Below are positions 34,408-43,307 of a stretch of DNA of 64,000 nucleotides, in pieces. Both the position numbers and the translations under genes were made by a program. The notes below the pieces were generated by a model. It had not been told where the DNA came from. It saw nothing but the letters and a program-made list of their open reading frames with translations, and searched no databases. The stretch spans positions 406,127 through 470,126 of the forward strand of contig JACKGY010000006.1 in the NCBI GenBank assembly GCA_020639295.1, read 5' to 3'. Numbering within the stretch: position 1 is the first letter of the stretch; each line of letters opens with the position of its first letter. Source of the stretch: Planctomycetota bacterium. GTDB taxonomy: Bacteria; Planctomycetota; GCA-002687715; DRQF01.

Positions 34408-36026
34408 GCGATACGATCGCCAAGATCATCGGGATGCTCGCCGACGACGATGCCGAGACGCGCTGCGCCGCGGCCATGGTCCTGGCCCGGCTCCGACCGC
34501 TCGACGATCGCGCGGTCGCCGCACTCCGGCGCGGCCTGCGCGAGGCCCCACTCCACGCCCGGAGCTACTTCCTCGACGCCCTGGCGGCGACCCGCGATCC
34601 CCGGGTCCTGCCCGACCTGATCGACGTCCTCGATACGCGGGGCTCGGTCGTGGACATGGCGATCGGCATCGCCCGCGACTTCGGTGGCCGCGCCGTCGAC
34701 GAGATCGCGCGCCGGCACCGCGAGGTCGAGGGCTGGCTGAACGGGGCCTACATCAAGGCGGTCGCCGGCGTCCACACCGTGAAGGCGGCGAAGATGCTGA
34801 TCGATCGCCTGCCCGCGACCGACTGGGAGCAGGCCCGGGCCACCTCGATGTTCTTCAACGAGCACTTCGGTCGCTATCCGGAGAGCGGACAGCGCTACGT
34901 CCGCGACCGGCTCCGCCGCTACCTGGACGACGACGGGCTGGCGACCCCGGCCCTGATCACCTGCCTGAACCTGGTGCGGACGCTGCGCGAGGACATCGAC
35001 CGCGACCGCCTCCTGGTCCTCGCCGAAGGCGCCGACTCTCCATCGCTACGCCGGCATGCCCTCGCCGCGCTCGAGGTCCTCCGCCCCGATCTGGCCCGCC
35101 TCGACGATCATCGTCGGCGCATCATCGCGCTGGCCGACGTCGCCGAGAGCGACGAACTGGGCCAGCCCGCGATCGACCTGCTCGCGGCCTGGGCCGAGCC
35201 GCCGATGGCGGCCGAGGAGCTGCTCGCCCTCGCCGCCCGCGAGGGACGCAGCGCCCGCGAATGGGCCTTCGCCGAACTCGCGCGCCGGGAGCTGCCCCAA
35301 GCCGGCCCGCTGCTCGAACGCGAGCTCGCCGCCGAGGACTCGCGGCGCGCCGAAGCGGCGCTGCGCGCGCTGGTCCCTCTGCCGGGTGGCATGACCCGTC
35401 TGCTCGACGTCTTCCTCGCCGCCGCCGAGGGCCCACTACGCGACCGTATCGGCGCCGCCCTGCTCGAGGGCGAGCTGCCGCTCGAGGAGGACACGCTGCG
35501 CAAGTTGCGCCGTCGCTACGCCGACTCGGTGGTGGACGAGAGCCGGTTCGACGCCGCCCTCCTGCGGCTTCTGGGCGCGCGGGATCGCGACGGACTCAAC
35601 GCCACCCTGATCCGCCGCGCGCGCAAGGCTCTCGCCGAGGGCGCCGCGGCTCGTGCCATCGCCCTGCTCCAGCCCCTGGTCCGGCATCGGCACGGCAATG
35701 AGGAGGCGCGCTTCGTCCTGGCGCTGGCCAACCTCGCCGCCTCGCGCGAGCTGCGCCGCCTCGACGAACCCCGCACCAAGCGTTGCCTCGACATCCTCTC
35801 GCCGCTGTCGCGGACGCCGGGCTACGATCTGGCGCGCCGGCTGGAGCGGACGCGCGATCTCGGCCCGGTCGAGCTCCTCACCATCCTGGTCGGCCTGAGC
35901 GGCCGTGGTCGAGTCGAACGCGATCTGGCCCGCCGACTGCTCGACCGGATCGCCGAGGACGGCCTCGAGGACCGCGATCTCCGCAACCTCCGGCACCTGC
36001 GCGAGGATCTGGAGGCGCGGCCATGA
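34404..36026 (+). CDS. HEAT-repeat protein, cytoplasmic
   Basis: A 540-residue all-helical protein without a signal peptide. HEAT-like repeats are clearest at the N-terminus (IGMLADDDAETRCAAAMVLA, AVAALRRGLREAPLHARSYF, DALAATRDPRVLPDLIDVLD) and continue with less regular units (PSLRRHALAALEVLRPDLAR). The C-terminal 150 residues are TPR-like (GAAARAIALLQPLVRHRHGN). Starts within the TGA of the TrmJ-like gene (ATGA) and its own TGA overlaps the Smr start. A scaffold that brings an RNA methyltransferase and an Smr nuclease-like protein together is an attractive but unproven reading. Confidence 0.82.
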   Translation: MSDTIAKIIGMLADDDAETRCAAAMVLARLRPLDDRAVAALRRGLREAPLHARSYFLDALAATRDPRVLPDLIDVLDTRGSVVDMAIGIARDFGGRAVDEIARRHREVEGWLNGAYIKAVAGVHTVKAAKMLIDRLPATDWEQARATSMFFNEHFGRYPESGQRYVRDRLRRYLDDDGLATPALITCLNLVRTLREDIDRDRLLVLAEGADSPSLRRHALAALEVLRPDLARLDDHRRRIIALADVAESDELGQPAIDLLAAWAEPPMAAEELLALAAREGRSAREWAFAELARRELPQAGPLLERELAAEDSRRAEAALRALVPLPGGMTRLLDVFLAAAEGPLRDRIGAALLEGELPLEEDTLRKLRRRYADSVVDESRFDAALLRLLGARDRDGLNATLIRRARKALAEGAAARAIALLQPLVRHRHGNEEARFVLALANLAASRELRRLDEPRTKRCLDILSPLSRTPGYDLARRLERTRDLGPVELLTILVGLSGRGRVERDLARRLLDRIAEDGLEDRDLRNLRHLREDLEARP

Positions 36027-36352
36027 GCCGTCGACCCGCGCGCAAGACGGCGGTGAACCGCTACGCGGGCCTCAGCCGACCGCAGGCGAGCCTCGACTTC
36101 CACGGCGGCGGGCCGATCACGCCGCAGGAGGTCAAGCGGCGCACGATCGACTTCGTCAACGACTGCAAGGAACGCGGGCTCCACCGGATCGCCATCATCA
36201 CCGGCAAGGGTCTGCACTCGAAGGGGCGCCCGGTGGTCAAACCCCAGGTCGAACGGACGCTGCGGCAACTCGAACGCGACGAGATCATCCGCATGTTCAC
36301 CGTCGAGCGCCTCGACGCCGGCGGCGACGGCGCGATCCTCGTCGACCTCTGA
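36023..36352 (+). CDS. Smr-domain protein
   Basis: A 109-residue protein consisting of a single Smr (small MutS-related) domain. The motifs SLDFHGGGPITPQEVKRRTI (LDxHG) and IITGKGLHSKGRPVVKPQVE (TGKGxHSxG) are intact, as in Smr endonucleases that nick branched DNA or cleave mRNA at stalled ribosomes (MutS2, SmrB types). A Shine-Dalgarno GGAGG sits inside the end of the HEAT gene, and the ATG overlaps that gene's TGA by 4 bases. Without the MutS2 ATPase part, an RNA-related role is more likely given the TrmJ-like gene in the same operon; that is inference. Confidence 0.9.
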   Translation: MSRRPARKTAVNRYAGLSRPQASLDFHGGGPITPQEVKRRTIDFVNDCKERGLHRIAIITGKGLHSKGRPVVKPQVERTLRQLERDEIIRMFTVERLDAGGDGAILVDL

Positions 36353-36377
36353 TCCCCCCTCCTCGATCCCACGCCGA

Positions 36378-38300
36378 TCATATCGACAGCAGGACCAGGA
36401 CGTTGCTGATGCGAACGTCCGCGGGCGACACCGTCAGCAGGGCCTGCAGGGTGACGACGGCCGACACCGGCAGGGACGTACCCGCGTACTGGAAGGGTGC
36501 CGGGGGCGTCGCCAGCAGCGCCGGGATGGCCAGGGTCGAGTCGAAAGCGACGAAGAGGGCCGGCTCCTGGGGCGCGACGACCGCCGGCGCGAAGGCCATC
36601 GATCCCTGGGCGAAGGGAATGGCAAAGGACTCGATCGCGTCGGGCTGGCCGAGCCGGCCGAAGACGACGAAGTCCGCGGCGAGGTCGCCCGGCGCCGGCG
36701 TGACGTCGATCGTGTAAGGCAGGCTCCGCTCCAGCCAGACCCGATGGGCGACGCCGCCCGCCGAACCGTTGCAGAACAGCACCGGCGTGCTGCCACCGCC
36801 GCCATCGGGCACGTTGCCGTCGTAGTCCGGGCCTGGGTCCGGCGCCTGATGCTCGAAGCAGCCGGCGTCGAGGCCGTCTCCCAGCGGCGCCGCGGCCAGG
36901 TCGAGATCGAGGAGGATCGGCGGCGGCGTGAACGACCCGGGCGCGGCGGCGATGTCCACGGCGGGCGACCGTCCCTGGAGGTGGAAGTCGTCCGCCGCCG
37001 GGTCGATGAAGTCCGGATCGAGGCCGACCAGGACCTCGCTGAAGCCCGCCCGGGAGGCGCTGCCCGGGAGCAGCGTCACGGGATCGTGAGTCGTGGCCTC
37101 GAGGCCCAGCAGGCTCCGGGCAATGAGCGGAGCCGGAGGACCGGCGGTGGTCTCGATGATCCAGTCGTCATGGCCGTTGCCACCGAGGATGACCCGGTCG
37201 AACTCGAGGTGGGGATGGCCGGGCTGAATCTGCGCGGGCGTCGCCAGGGCGAAGCGGAGCACGGGTCCGGAGCCGCCGCCGAGGCCGTTGCCGGCGATCG
37301 TGCAGCGATCGAGTCGGACATGATGGAGTTCGACGTCCAGGGCGGTGACGCCGACAGCCGCATCGTTGCCCGCCACCAGGCAGAGGTCGCATTCGAGACC
37401 ACCGCTGCCGACCGCCGCCAGGGCGCCGCCGCTCGAGCCGGCCTGGTTGCCCACGAGGCGCACACGATCGAAGGTATGCAGTGAGAACAGGATCCAGGGG
37501 GAGCCGTTGTGGCTGAAGATCGCGCCGCCGCGGTCGGCCGCGTTGTCGAGGAAGGAGCACTCCGAGACCGAGAGGACCGGGGCCTGGCCGTTGCTCTCCT
37601 CGATGTAGAGGGCACCGCCGAGCCCGACCGGCGGCTGGCCCGGGAAGAGGGCGCCACCGTTGCGTTCGAGGACGCAGCCGTCCAGTTCGAGCAGACCCGA
37701 AACCGACAGCGCGCCACCACGGCGCGACAGCGGCGTCGCCGGCGTGCTGGACCAGCGGTTGTCATGCAGGTGGCAGCCTTCGAGCCCGAGGGAACTCGGC
37801 AGGAGACTGCCTGACTCCGGGGCGTCGAAGATCGCGGCGCCCTGGATCGCCTCGCAACCGCTGAATTCGCAGTCGATGAAGTTGACGGTCGACGAGCCGG
37901 CGGCGATGAGGACGCCGCCGCCGCGCTCCGGGTGACCCAGGGGATCGCCGAGCGGCGGCGCGCCGTTGCGGAAGGCCAGGTTCCGGAAGAGCAGGACGGG
38001 ATGGGCCTGCGGACTCGCGGCGGTGATCGCGAGACAGCGGTCGACGCCGAAGCCGTCGATGATGGTCGCCGGCTTCCCGTCGCTGCCGACCGCGCCGTCG
38101 ATGACGATCGACTTGTCGCCGATCGTGAGCGACTCGAAATAGGTCCCGGCGGCCACGACCAGCTGGTCCATCGGCTGGGCGGCGAGGATCGCCGACTGGA
38201 TGGTCGGGTAGCTGGCCGAAGGGACCGCGAGGACGTTCTGAGCCGCCAGCTGAACCGTGAGCACGACGATCGGGACGATGGATCGGATCAGGGCCGGCAT
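36378..38300 (-). CDS. Secreted right-handed beta-helix protein (copy A)
   Basis: A 640-residue exported protein. GGAGG lies nine bases before the ATG and the signal peptide is IRSIVPIVVLTVQLAAQ. Residues 25-430 form a parallel beta-helix of the pectate-lyase/right-handed type, beginning with VPSASYPTIQSAILAAQPMD and with many GG-x-A / G-x-I-F turns (GGGVLIAAGSSTVNFIDCEF, GGAIFSHNGSP). No lyase catalytic signature is visible. Residues 430-640 hold the SPAVDIAAAP...DAGCFEHQAPDPGPDYDGN pattern of choice-of-anchor-Q-type proteins and a beta-rich tail. It is about as long as, and clearly homologous to, copy B immediately upstream (38486-40417). Extracellular adhesion or polysaccharide contact is likely. 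Confidence 0.85.
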   Translation of the reverse strand: MPALIRSIVPIVVLTVQLAAQNVLAVPSASYPTIQSAILAAQPMDQLVVAAGTYFESLTIGDKSIVIDGAVGSDGKPATIIDGFGVDRCLAITAASPQAHPVLLFRNLAFRNGAPPLGDPLGHPERGGGVLIAAGSSTVNFIDCEFSGCEAIQGAAIFDAPESGSLLPSSLGLEGCHLHDNRWSSTPATPLSRRGGALSVSGLLELDGCVLERNGGALFPGQPPVGLGGALYIEESNGQAPVLSVSECSFLDNAADRGGAIFSHNGSPWILFSLHTFDRVRLVGNQAGSSGGALAAVGSGGLECDLCLVAGNDAAVGVTALDVELHHVRLDRCTIAGNGLGGGSGPVLRFALATPAQIQPGHPHLEFDRVILGGNGHDDWIIETTAGPPAPLIARSLLGLEATTHDPVTLLPGSASRAGFSEVLVGLDPDFIDPAADDFHLQGRSPAVDIAAAPGSFTPPPILLDLDLAAAPLGDGLDAGCFEHQAPDPGPDYDGNVPDGGGGSTPVLFCNGSAGGVAHRVWLERSLPYTIDVTPAPGDLAADFVVFGRLGQPDAIESFAIPFAQGSMAFAPAVVAPQEPALFVAFDSTLAIPALLATPPAPFQYAGTSLPVSAVVTLQALLTVSPADVRISNVLVLLSI

Positions 38301-38452
38301 GTGACGGAGCCTCCAGGTTGACCCTGCGGCTCGGGCAGGAATCTCCCGCCACCGCGCCGCTGACCCGACGATCGCCGATCGAGATGAGGATGGGCCGTGG
38401 ATCCCGTGGCCTCGTGATGAAGCCCTCGAGGCGCCGAGGCTCGAGAGGGAGT

Positions 38453-38475
38453 GGGCGAGGCGGGCCGCCTCGCCC
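38453..38475 (-). terminator. Hairpin 3' of beta-helix copy B, no U-tract
   Basis: A 9-bp stem (GGGCGAGGC / GCCTCGCCC) with a 5-base loop, 11 bases past the stop at 38486. No T-run follows on the minus strand. Confidence 0.5.
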
Positions 38476-38485
38476 GAGGGGCTGC

Positions 38486-40417
38486 TCAGTAGCCGTGGAT
38501 CACGACGGCATTGGTCAGTCGGACCGAGGTCGGCCCGACGGTGATGAGACCCTGCAGCGTGACCACCGTCGGGAAGGGAAGGGCCAGACCGGTGTAGCTG
38601 AAGGGTGCCGGCGGGATCGGGACCGACAGCAGCGGCACGAAACCGAAGGTCGAGTCGAAGGCCGTGAACAGGGTCGGATCGAGAGGCGCGGCCACCTGCG
38701 GAGGAAAGGCCATCGTTCCCTGGGCGAAGGGGATCGGGAAGAGGTTCGCCGGCTCCGGCGCGCCCAGCTTGCCGAAGACGACGAAATGCGCCGACGCGTC
38801 CGCCGGGGCCGGCAGGACGTCGATGGTGTAGCTGGCGCCGACCGGGGTCCAGACCTTGCGGGCCACGCCTCCGGCCGAGCCGTTGAAGAGCAGGCTGTCG
38901 GCCAGGCCACCGCTTCCGTCCGGTATCGTGCCGGCGAAGGCCGGCCCCGGATCCGGAGCCTGGCGCTCGTAGCAACCGGCGTCGGGACCGTCGCCCACGG
39001 GTCGCGGCAAGAGGTCGAAGTCGGTCGAAGCCGACAAGGGAGCGTAGTTCGGAGTGCCGAAGGCGATGTCGACCGCCGGCGAGCTGGCCCGGAGGTGGAA
39101 GTCGCCCGCGGGGACGTCCTGGAAGCCCGGGTCGAGACCGGCGATGACGGCGCGGTAGTTGGTGGCGTCGACCGGAACCGGCGCGCTCCCCGCCTGGGGA
39201 TCGATCCAGTCGGGAAACCGCCCCAGCAGCGAGTAGTTGATCGAGGGTTGGGGGTTCGAGCCGACCCCCTCGATGGTCCAGGCGTCCTGGCCATTGCCGG
39301 CCAGGATCGTCGAGTAGATGTCGCAGGTGGGGGCGGGCACGAGCGGAACCGGGGCGGGGAACCGGATGCGCAGGGCCTCGGCGGTGAGGTTGCCGGTCGC
39401 GTTGCCGGCGATGGTCGAGCTGGAGATCCAGACGTTGCTCCGCCGGGCGTCGATCACCTTCGCTCCCGCGGTCGAATCGTTGCCGGTGAGGAGCGAGGTG
39501 ATGATCGACAGGGCCGCATCGGCCGCGATCGCGCCGGCGCCGTTCAGGGCGACGTTCCCGTCGAAGACACAGTGTCGGAAGGCGAGCCCCTGGAGCGCAT
39601 AGGGAGAGTGAGGAGTCGGGCTGACGCCGTAGACGGCGGCCCCGTCGTCGGCCGAATTCGCGAGATAACGACAATCGGAGCTGACGAGCGTGACGGGAAC
39701 TCCGTTGGCCTCCTCGATGTAGACGGCGCCGCCGCTGCCGCTGGGCGTCTCCCCCAGCGCGATCGAACTACCGTTGCGCTCGAGGCTACAGCCGACGAGG
39801 ACGCCGCGCCCGGAGAGCCAGAGCGCACCGCCCTGCCGCGGGAGGCTGCTCGAGGCGAGGGGCAACCAGCGATTGTCGAAGACCCGGCAGTTCTCCAGGC
39901 GGACCTCGGCGGTGGCGCCGCTGGTGGGCAGATCGAAGATGGCGGCGCCCTGGGTCGCCAGGCAGTCATGGATCTCGCAGCGATAGAAGCTGACGCTGCC
40001 GGCGCCCTGGTCCAGGAACACGCCCCCGCCCGATTCGGGATGGCCGAGCGGATCGGTCGCCGGAGGCGCACCGTGGGCGAGATTCAGGTCGCGCAGGGTG
40101 CAGCCGGCATGGACCGTCGTCGGGGGAGTCGTGCGCCGGAAGACCAGGCAGCGGTCGACGCCGGAGCCGTCGATCGTCGTGGCGCCGGAGCCCGGACCCG
40201 ACGCCGCGCCCTGGAGGGTGATCCCCTTGTCGACGATGGCGAGCGACTCGAAGTAGACCCCGGCCGCGATCAAGATCGTGTCGCCGTCGCTGGCGGCATT
40301 GATCGCCGACTGGATGGTCGGATGGGTCGCCGAGGGCACGGAGAGCGTGGTCTGCGACCAGATCGGCACGGCGACCATGGCGACGACGAATACCAGACGG
40401 CTGGCGATGGCCTGCAT
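38486..40417 (-). CDS. Secreted right-handed beta-helix protein (copy B)
   Basis: A 643-residue paralogue of copy A, with signal peptide LVFVVAMVAVPIWSQ. The beta-helix begins VPSATHPTIQSAINAASDGD, and equivalent repeats (GGGVFLDQGAGSVSFYRCEI, GGAVYIEEANGVPVTLVSSD) match copy A in order. The tail has the same SPAVDIAF...DAGCYERQAPDPGPAFAGT pattern and a conserved NGSAGGVARKVW segment. GGGAG precedes the ATG. Both genes point the same way with 185 bases between them and a hairpin after copy B, so they may be transcribed separately. Tandem duplication with moderate divergence is the simplest origin. Confidence 0.85.
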   Translation of the reverse strand: MQAIASRLVFVVAMVAVPIWSQTTLSVPSATHPTIQSAINAASDGDTILIAAGVYFESLAIVDKGITLQGAASGPGSGATTIDGSGVDRCLVFRRTTPPTTVHAGCTLRDLNLAHGAPPATDPLGHPESGGGVFLDQGAGSVSFYRCEIHDCLATQGAAIFDLPTSGATAEVRLENCRVFDNRWLPLASSSLPRQGGALWLSGRGVLVGCSLERNGSSIALGETPSGSGGAVYIEEANGVPVTLVSSDCRYLANSADDGAAVYGVSPTPHSPYALQGLAFRHCVFDGNVALNGAGAIAADAALSIITSLLTGNDSTAGAKVIDARRSNVWISSSTIAGNATGNLTAEALRIRFPAPVPLVPAPTCDIYSTILAGNGQDAWTIEGVGSNPQPSINYSLLGRFPDWIDPQAGSAPVPVDATNYRAVIAGLDPGFQDVPAGDFHLRASSPAVDIAFGTPNYAPLSASTDFDLLPRPVGDGPDAGCYERQAPDPGPAFAGTIPDGSGGLADSLLFNGSAGGVARKVWTPVGASYTIDVLPAPADASAHFVVFGKLGAPEPANLFPIPFAQGTMAFPPQVAAPLDPTLFTAFDSTFGFVPLLSVPIPPAPFSYTGLALPFPTVVTLQGLITVGPTSVRLTNAVVIHGY

Positions 40418-40559
40418 CTTCGGGACTCCCTTGTTTCTCGGGTCTGGTCGCGCCGATCTCGGGGGCATCTTGCGGAGCATGGTGGCGAGAAGGAAAGAAA
40501 ATCCGTCTTGCCCCCAGGATGATGTCGAGGCGAATCGTCGCGGCGCGATCGGGCTGCGC

Positions 40560-41462
40560 TCAGTCGACCGGAGCCGCCTCCTCCATAACCTCGGCGAGGA
40601 GCTCGAACTCGGGACGGCGCGGGCAGTCCGGGCGCCAGGCGAGTCCGATCGTGCGGTAGGCCTCCTCGGCGAGCGGCCTGAGCACGAGGCCCGAGCCGCC
40701 CACGAGGCTGCTCTTCTCCGCCACCTTCGGCAGCAGCGTGATGCCCATGCCCATCGCCACCATCTGAAGCAGCGTGACCAGACTCGAGGCCCGGAAGTCG
40801 TCGGCGTCGCGGTCGCGGCCGAGCGCGCAGACCTCCTCGACCTGACGGGAGAGGCAATGGCCTTCCTCGAGGAGGAGCAGTTCGTCGCGGGGAATGTCGT
40901 CGAGGCCGAGCTTCTTCTTGCGGGCCAGGGCATGTCCCTTCGGCAGCGCGACCACGAAGGGGTCGCGAAAGACGGCGAGGCTGGCGACCGAGCCGAGCTC
41001 CGCTTCGAGGGCCAGGAGCAGGACGTCGAGCTGACCATCGGCGAGACGCTGCAGGAGGAGCTCGGTCTGCCCCTCGACCAGGTAGACGCGGGCCGCGGGA
41101 TGGCGTTCGCGCAGGATGGGCATGCTCGCGGGGAGAACGAAGGGGGCGACGGTCGGGATGACGCCCAGCTTCAGTTCGCCGCTGAGCGGCTCGTGGCCGG
41201 CGCGCGCGAGGTCCTCCAGGCGGCCGGCACGGGCCAGGATCTCGGCGGCTTCGGGGACGAAACACTGGCCGAAGGGGGTGAGGGCGACGCCGCGTGGGGT
41301 GCGCTCGAAGAGCTTCTGACCGAGCAGGGTCTCGAGCTGGCCGAGCTGGGCCGACAGCGAGGGCTGGCTGACGTAGCAGGCGCGCGCCGCCTCGCCGAAG
41401 TTGAGATGTCGGGCGGCGGCGACCGCGTATTCGAGCTGGCGGAGGGTGAAGTTCGTGCTCAT
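40560..41462 (-). CDS. oxyR: OxyR-type LysR-family redox regulator
   Basis: A 300-residue LysR-type regulator. The N-terminal winged helix has FTLRQLEYAVAAARHLNFGE and SQPSLSAQLGQLETLLGQKL. The regulatory domain carries Cys203 and Cys212 in LLEEGHCLSRQVEEVCALG, matching in sequence and spacing (nine residues) the redox pair Cys199/Cys208 of E. coli OxyR (GHCLRDQ...C). Peroxide oxidises the pair and switches the factor on. Ends ELLAEVMEEAAPVD. No catalase, AhpC or Dps gene is adjacent, unlike many OxyR loci, so its targets are elsewhere. The start is the only ATG near the HTH; its ribosome-binding site is weak. Confidence 0.9.
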   Translation of the reverse strand: MSTNFTLRQLEYAVAAARHLNFGEAARACYVSQPSLSAQLGQLETLLGQKLFERTPRGVALTPFGQCFVPEAAEILARAGRLEDLARAGHEPLSGELKLGVIPTVAPFVLPASMPILRERHPAARVYLVEGQTELLLQRLADGQLDVLLLALEAELGSVASLAVFRDPFVVALPKGHALARKKKLGLDDIPRDELLLLEEGHCLSRQVEEVCALGRDRDADDFRASSLVTLLQMVAMGMGITLLPKVAEKSSLVGGSGLVLRPLAEEAYRTIGLAWRPDCPRRPEFELLAEVMEEAAPVD

Positions 41463-41918
41463 AGCCTGTGCCTAGGAGGGCCATCGGGACTCGGTATTGG
41501 TCGCCGCGGCCTGGATGACGGACCATCCCCCCGGATCGGCCGCCCGATGGCGGCGGCGTTCCTGGGTGGCGGCGACCGAGACCATGGTGGCCGCTCCCGA
41601 GATCGGATGCAAAGGGGCCGCGACGCTTCGTGCGTCGGGACCCGGACGAGATTGCGTCGCGGGAGGTACCAGTGGCCTGACGGGGAGTTCCCGTCACCTC
41701 CCGGGAGTCGGAGAGGGGTCAGGGCTCGCCCACCGGGTCCTGCTCCTCTCTCCTTCTTTTCCTCCGCGCGGCGGAGGGCGAACGAAGGTCCAAGGGAGCG
41801 GCGCGGGCCTCGGGGGGAAGCGGCGGCCCGAGTGAAGCGACAGGGCGGCCGTCTCGTCGCGCCCAGGGCGCGGCCCCGCGCCTCTCCCATCTTCTTCTCC
41901 GGCCCGGCGGCCGGCCCC
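41463..41918. other. Intergenic region upstream of oxyR
   Basis: About 455 bases without a convincing gene; open frames have Arg/Pro-rich low-complexity translations. The oxyR promoter should lie at its left end. The stretch near 41740-41790 is pyrimidine-rich then purine-rich, but no clear signal is recognised. Confidence 0.5.
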
Positions 41919-42437
41919 TCAGCTCAGGAACTCGAGCAACTCGGCCGGCGGATCGTCGAGCGCGAGCTGGTCGTGGATCACCAGCTTGGGACCGTCATAG
42001 GCCTGGAAGGAGGCCCGGTGCGCCCGGTGCGACATGTCGTCGTCGCGCCGGTAGTAGTCCCGGACCCAACGGAGCAGGAAGTCGAGCCGGGCATCCTGTT
42101 CCTCCTGCGAGGAGTACTTCGTGGGCTCCCAGGGCCGGGCGCGGCAGTTCGCGAGGCACTGCTCGAGGCCAGGATCGAGGAAGATGAGTCCTGGCGAGAA
42201 GGCGAAGGTGGCCCGGATGAGGTCGGCGTAGCAGCCCTCCACCACGCCCTCGCGATGGCGGTCGCAGAAGGCGACCACGTCCGCGCGCGCCAGGACCGGG
42301 TCACGCGCCACGGCGATCCGATCGGGCTCCCAGGCCAGGCGGTCGAGGTCGAGCAAGGGCGCGATCTGCCGCCTGGAGATCCAGCGGGCCAGGGTCGACT
42401 TCCCCGCTCCCGAATTGCCCATGATCGCGAACAACAT
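41919..42437 (-). CDS. P-loop ATPase/kinase, adenylate-kinase-like
   Basis: A 172-residue P-loop protein with Walker A GNSGAGKST at residues 7-15, DLDRLAWEPD after it, VVEGCYADLI and the Arg-rich LID-like stretch LANCRARPWEPTKY. The pattern (P-loop, DLDxxxWxP, EG-Y) is typical of small uncharacterised AAA/adenylate-kinase-like proteins, whose substrates are unknown. A GGAGGAGG stretch lies 12 bases before the ATG at 42437; the alternative ATG at 42488 adds MGRPGLAKRRAEEGRQA and lacks a ribosome-binding site. Solitary gene. Confidence 0.8.
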   Translation of the reverse strand: MLFAIMGNSGAGKSTLARWISRRQIAPLLDLDRLAWEPDRIAVARDPVLARADVVAFCDRHREGVVEGCYADLIRATFAFSPGLIFLDPGLEQCLANCRARPWEPTKYSSQEEQDARLDFLLRWVRDYYRRDDDMSHRAHRASFQAYDGPKLVIHDQLALDDPPAELLEFLS

Positions 42438-42532
42438 CGCCTGCCGGCCCTCCTCCGCTCGCCGTTTCGCCAGGCCCGGCCGTCCCATGGTCGCGCCGGG
42501 CTTCAGACGACCTTAATGAAGAGCGAGGTCAA

Positions 42533-42549
42533 TGTCTCGCCTTGAGACA
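42533..42549. promoter_or_regulatory. Palindrome TGTCTC-N5-GAGACA, possible operator
   Basis: A perfect 6-bp inverted repeat with a 5-base centre, in an AT-rich gap upstream of the P-loop gene and downstream of the DUF5946 gene. Could bind a dimeric repressor or form a weak hairpin. Confidence 0.35.
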
Positions 42550-42604
42550 CAGCAAAATTACCTAGGCTGGGAGCCGACCCGGCGCCCGGTCGGGTCGAGG
42601 CTCC

Positions 42605-43099
42605 TCAGGAACGCAGACGCCGGTACCAGTCCGCGATCCGCTGGTGCTCCCTCGCCCAGGACTCGTAGGCCGAACGCGCCCAGGCGCGGACCCGGGACTC
42701 GTGCTCCTCGGCGGTCGTCGCGGCGAGCGGATGAAGGACGTCGAGCGTGCCGGGACGCACCGGCCGCTCGAGCCGGACATAGTCGTCGAAGTCCCGCATC
42801 CGCCGCAACAAGGGCGTGGCCTGACCGACCGGCAGGTCGTGCTCGAAGATCGCGTGCAGGGAAATCAGGTGCCCGGCGACCGAACGGACGGCCTGCGGCG
42901 AATCCTGTCCGGGATGCTGAACGGCATAGGCGTCGACGGTGAGTCGATGCACCGTCATGAAGCGCCGATCCTCGTACTCGCGAGCCAGCAGTTCGCCGTA
43001 CTTCGCCCAGCATGCCGGCGAGGACTCGATGTAGCGGTGGGTCGGCCCCTCGAAGGGCTCGAGTTCGACCCGGCAACCGGGGCAGGTCTTCGTCGTCAT
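42605..43099 (-). CDS. DUF5946 family protein
   Basis: A 164-residue protein starting MTTKTCPGCRVELEPFEG, with Cys6/Cys9 and Cys30-Trp31 as putative metal ligands, and the family hallmark HRLTVDAYAVQHPGQ at 51-65. This matches DUF5946, small proteins of unknown function often encoded as lone genes in soil and environmental bacteria. The ATG at 43099 is chosen because it starts the conserved CPGC element; an ATG nine codons upstream (43126) is in frame. The C-terminus is Arg/Trp-rich and helical. No signal peptide. Confidence 0.85.
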   Translation of the reverse strand: MTTKTCPGCRVELEPFEGPTHRYIESSPACWAKYGELLAREYEDRRFMTVHRLTVDAYAVQHPGQDSPQAVRSVAGHLISLHAIFEHDLPVGQATPLLRRMRDFDDYVRLERPVRPGTLDVLHPLAATTAEEHESRVRAWARSAYESWAREHQRIADWYRRLRS

Positions 43100-43307
43100 G
43101 ATCGAAGCGTTCCGTCGTCCGGCCACGTGGTCCCGAGGTCGATGCTGCCTTCGGTGCCGCCGGGCCTCCAGAACCTACGAGTCCACGGGGCCTCTCGCCC
43201 AGGCGCGCGCCTGGGAAAGGCTGCCGATCGAATCCGGAACGAGCCGATCATCGCCGCCTGGTCAGGGTCGGGCTGGCCGCGCCCGTTCGCCCCCACGCCT
43301 CTCGTCA

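Noticed and set aside
41463..41918. A small gene in the gap upstream of oxyR
   Set aside because: Open frames there are Arg/Pro/Ser-rich without ribosome-binding sites, domains or signal peptides.
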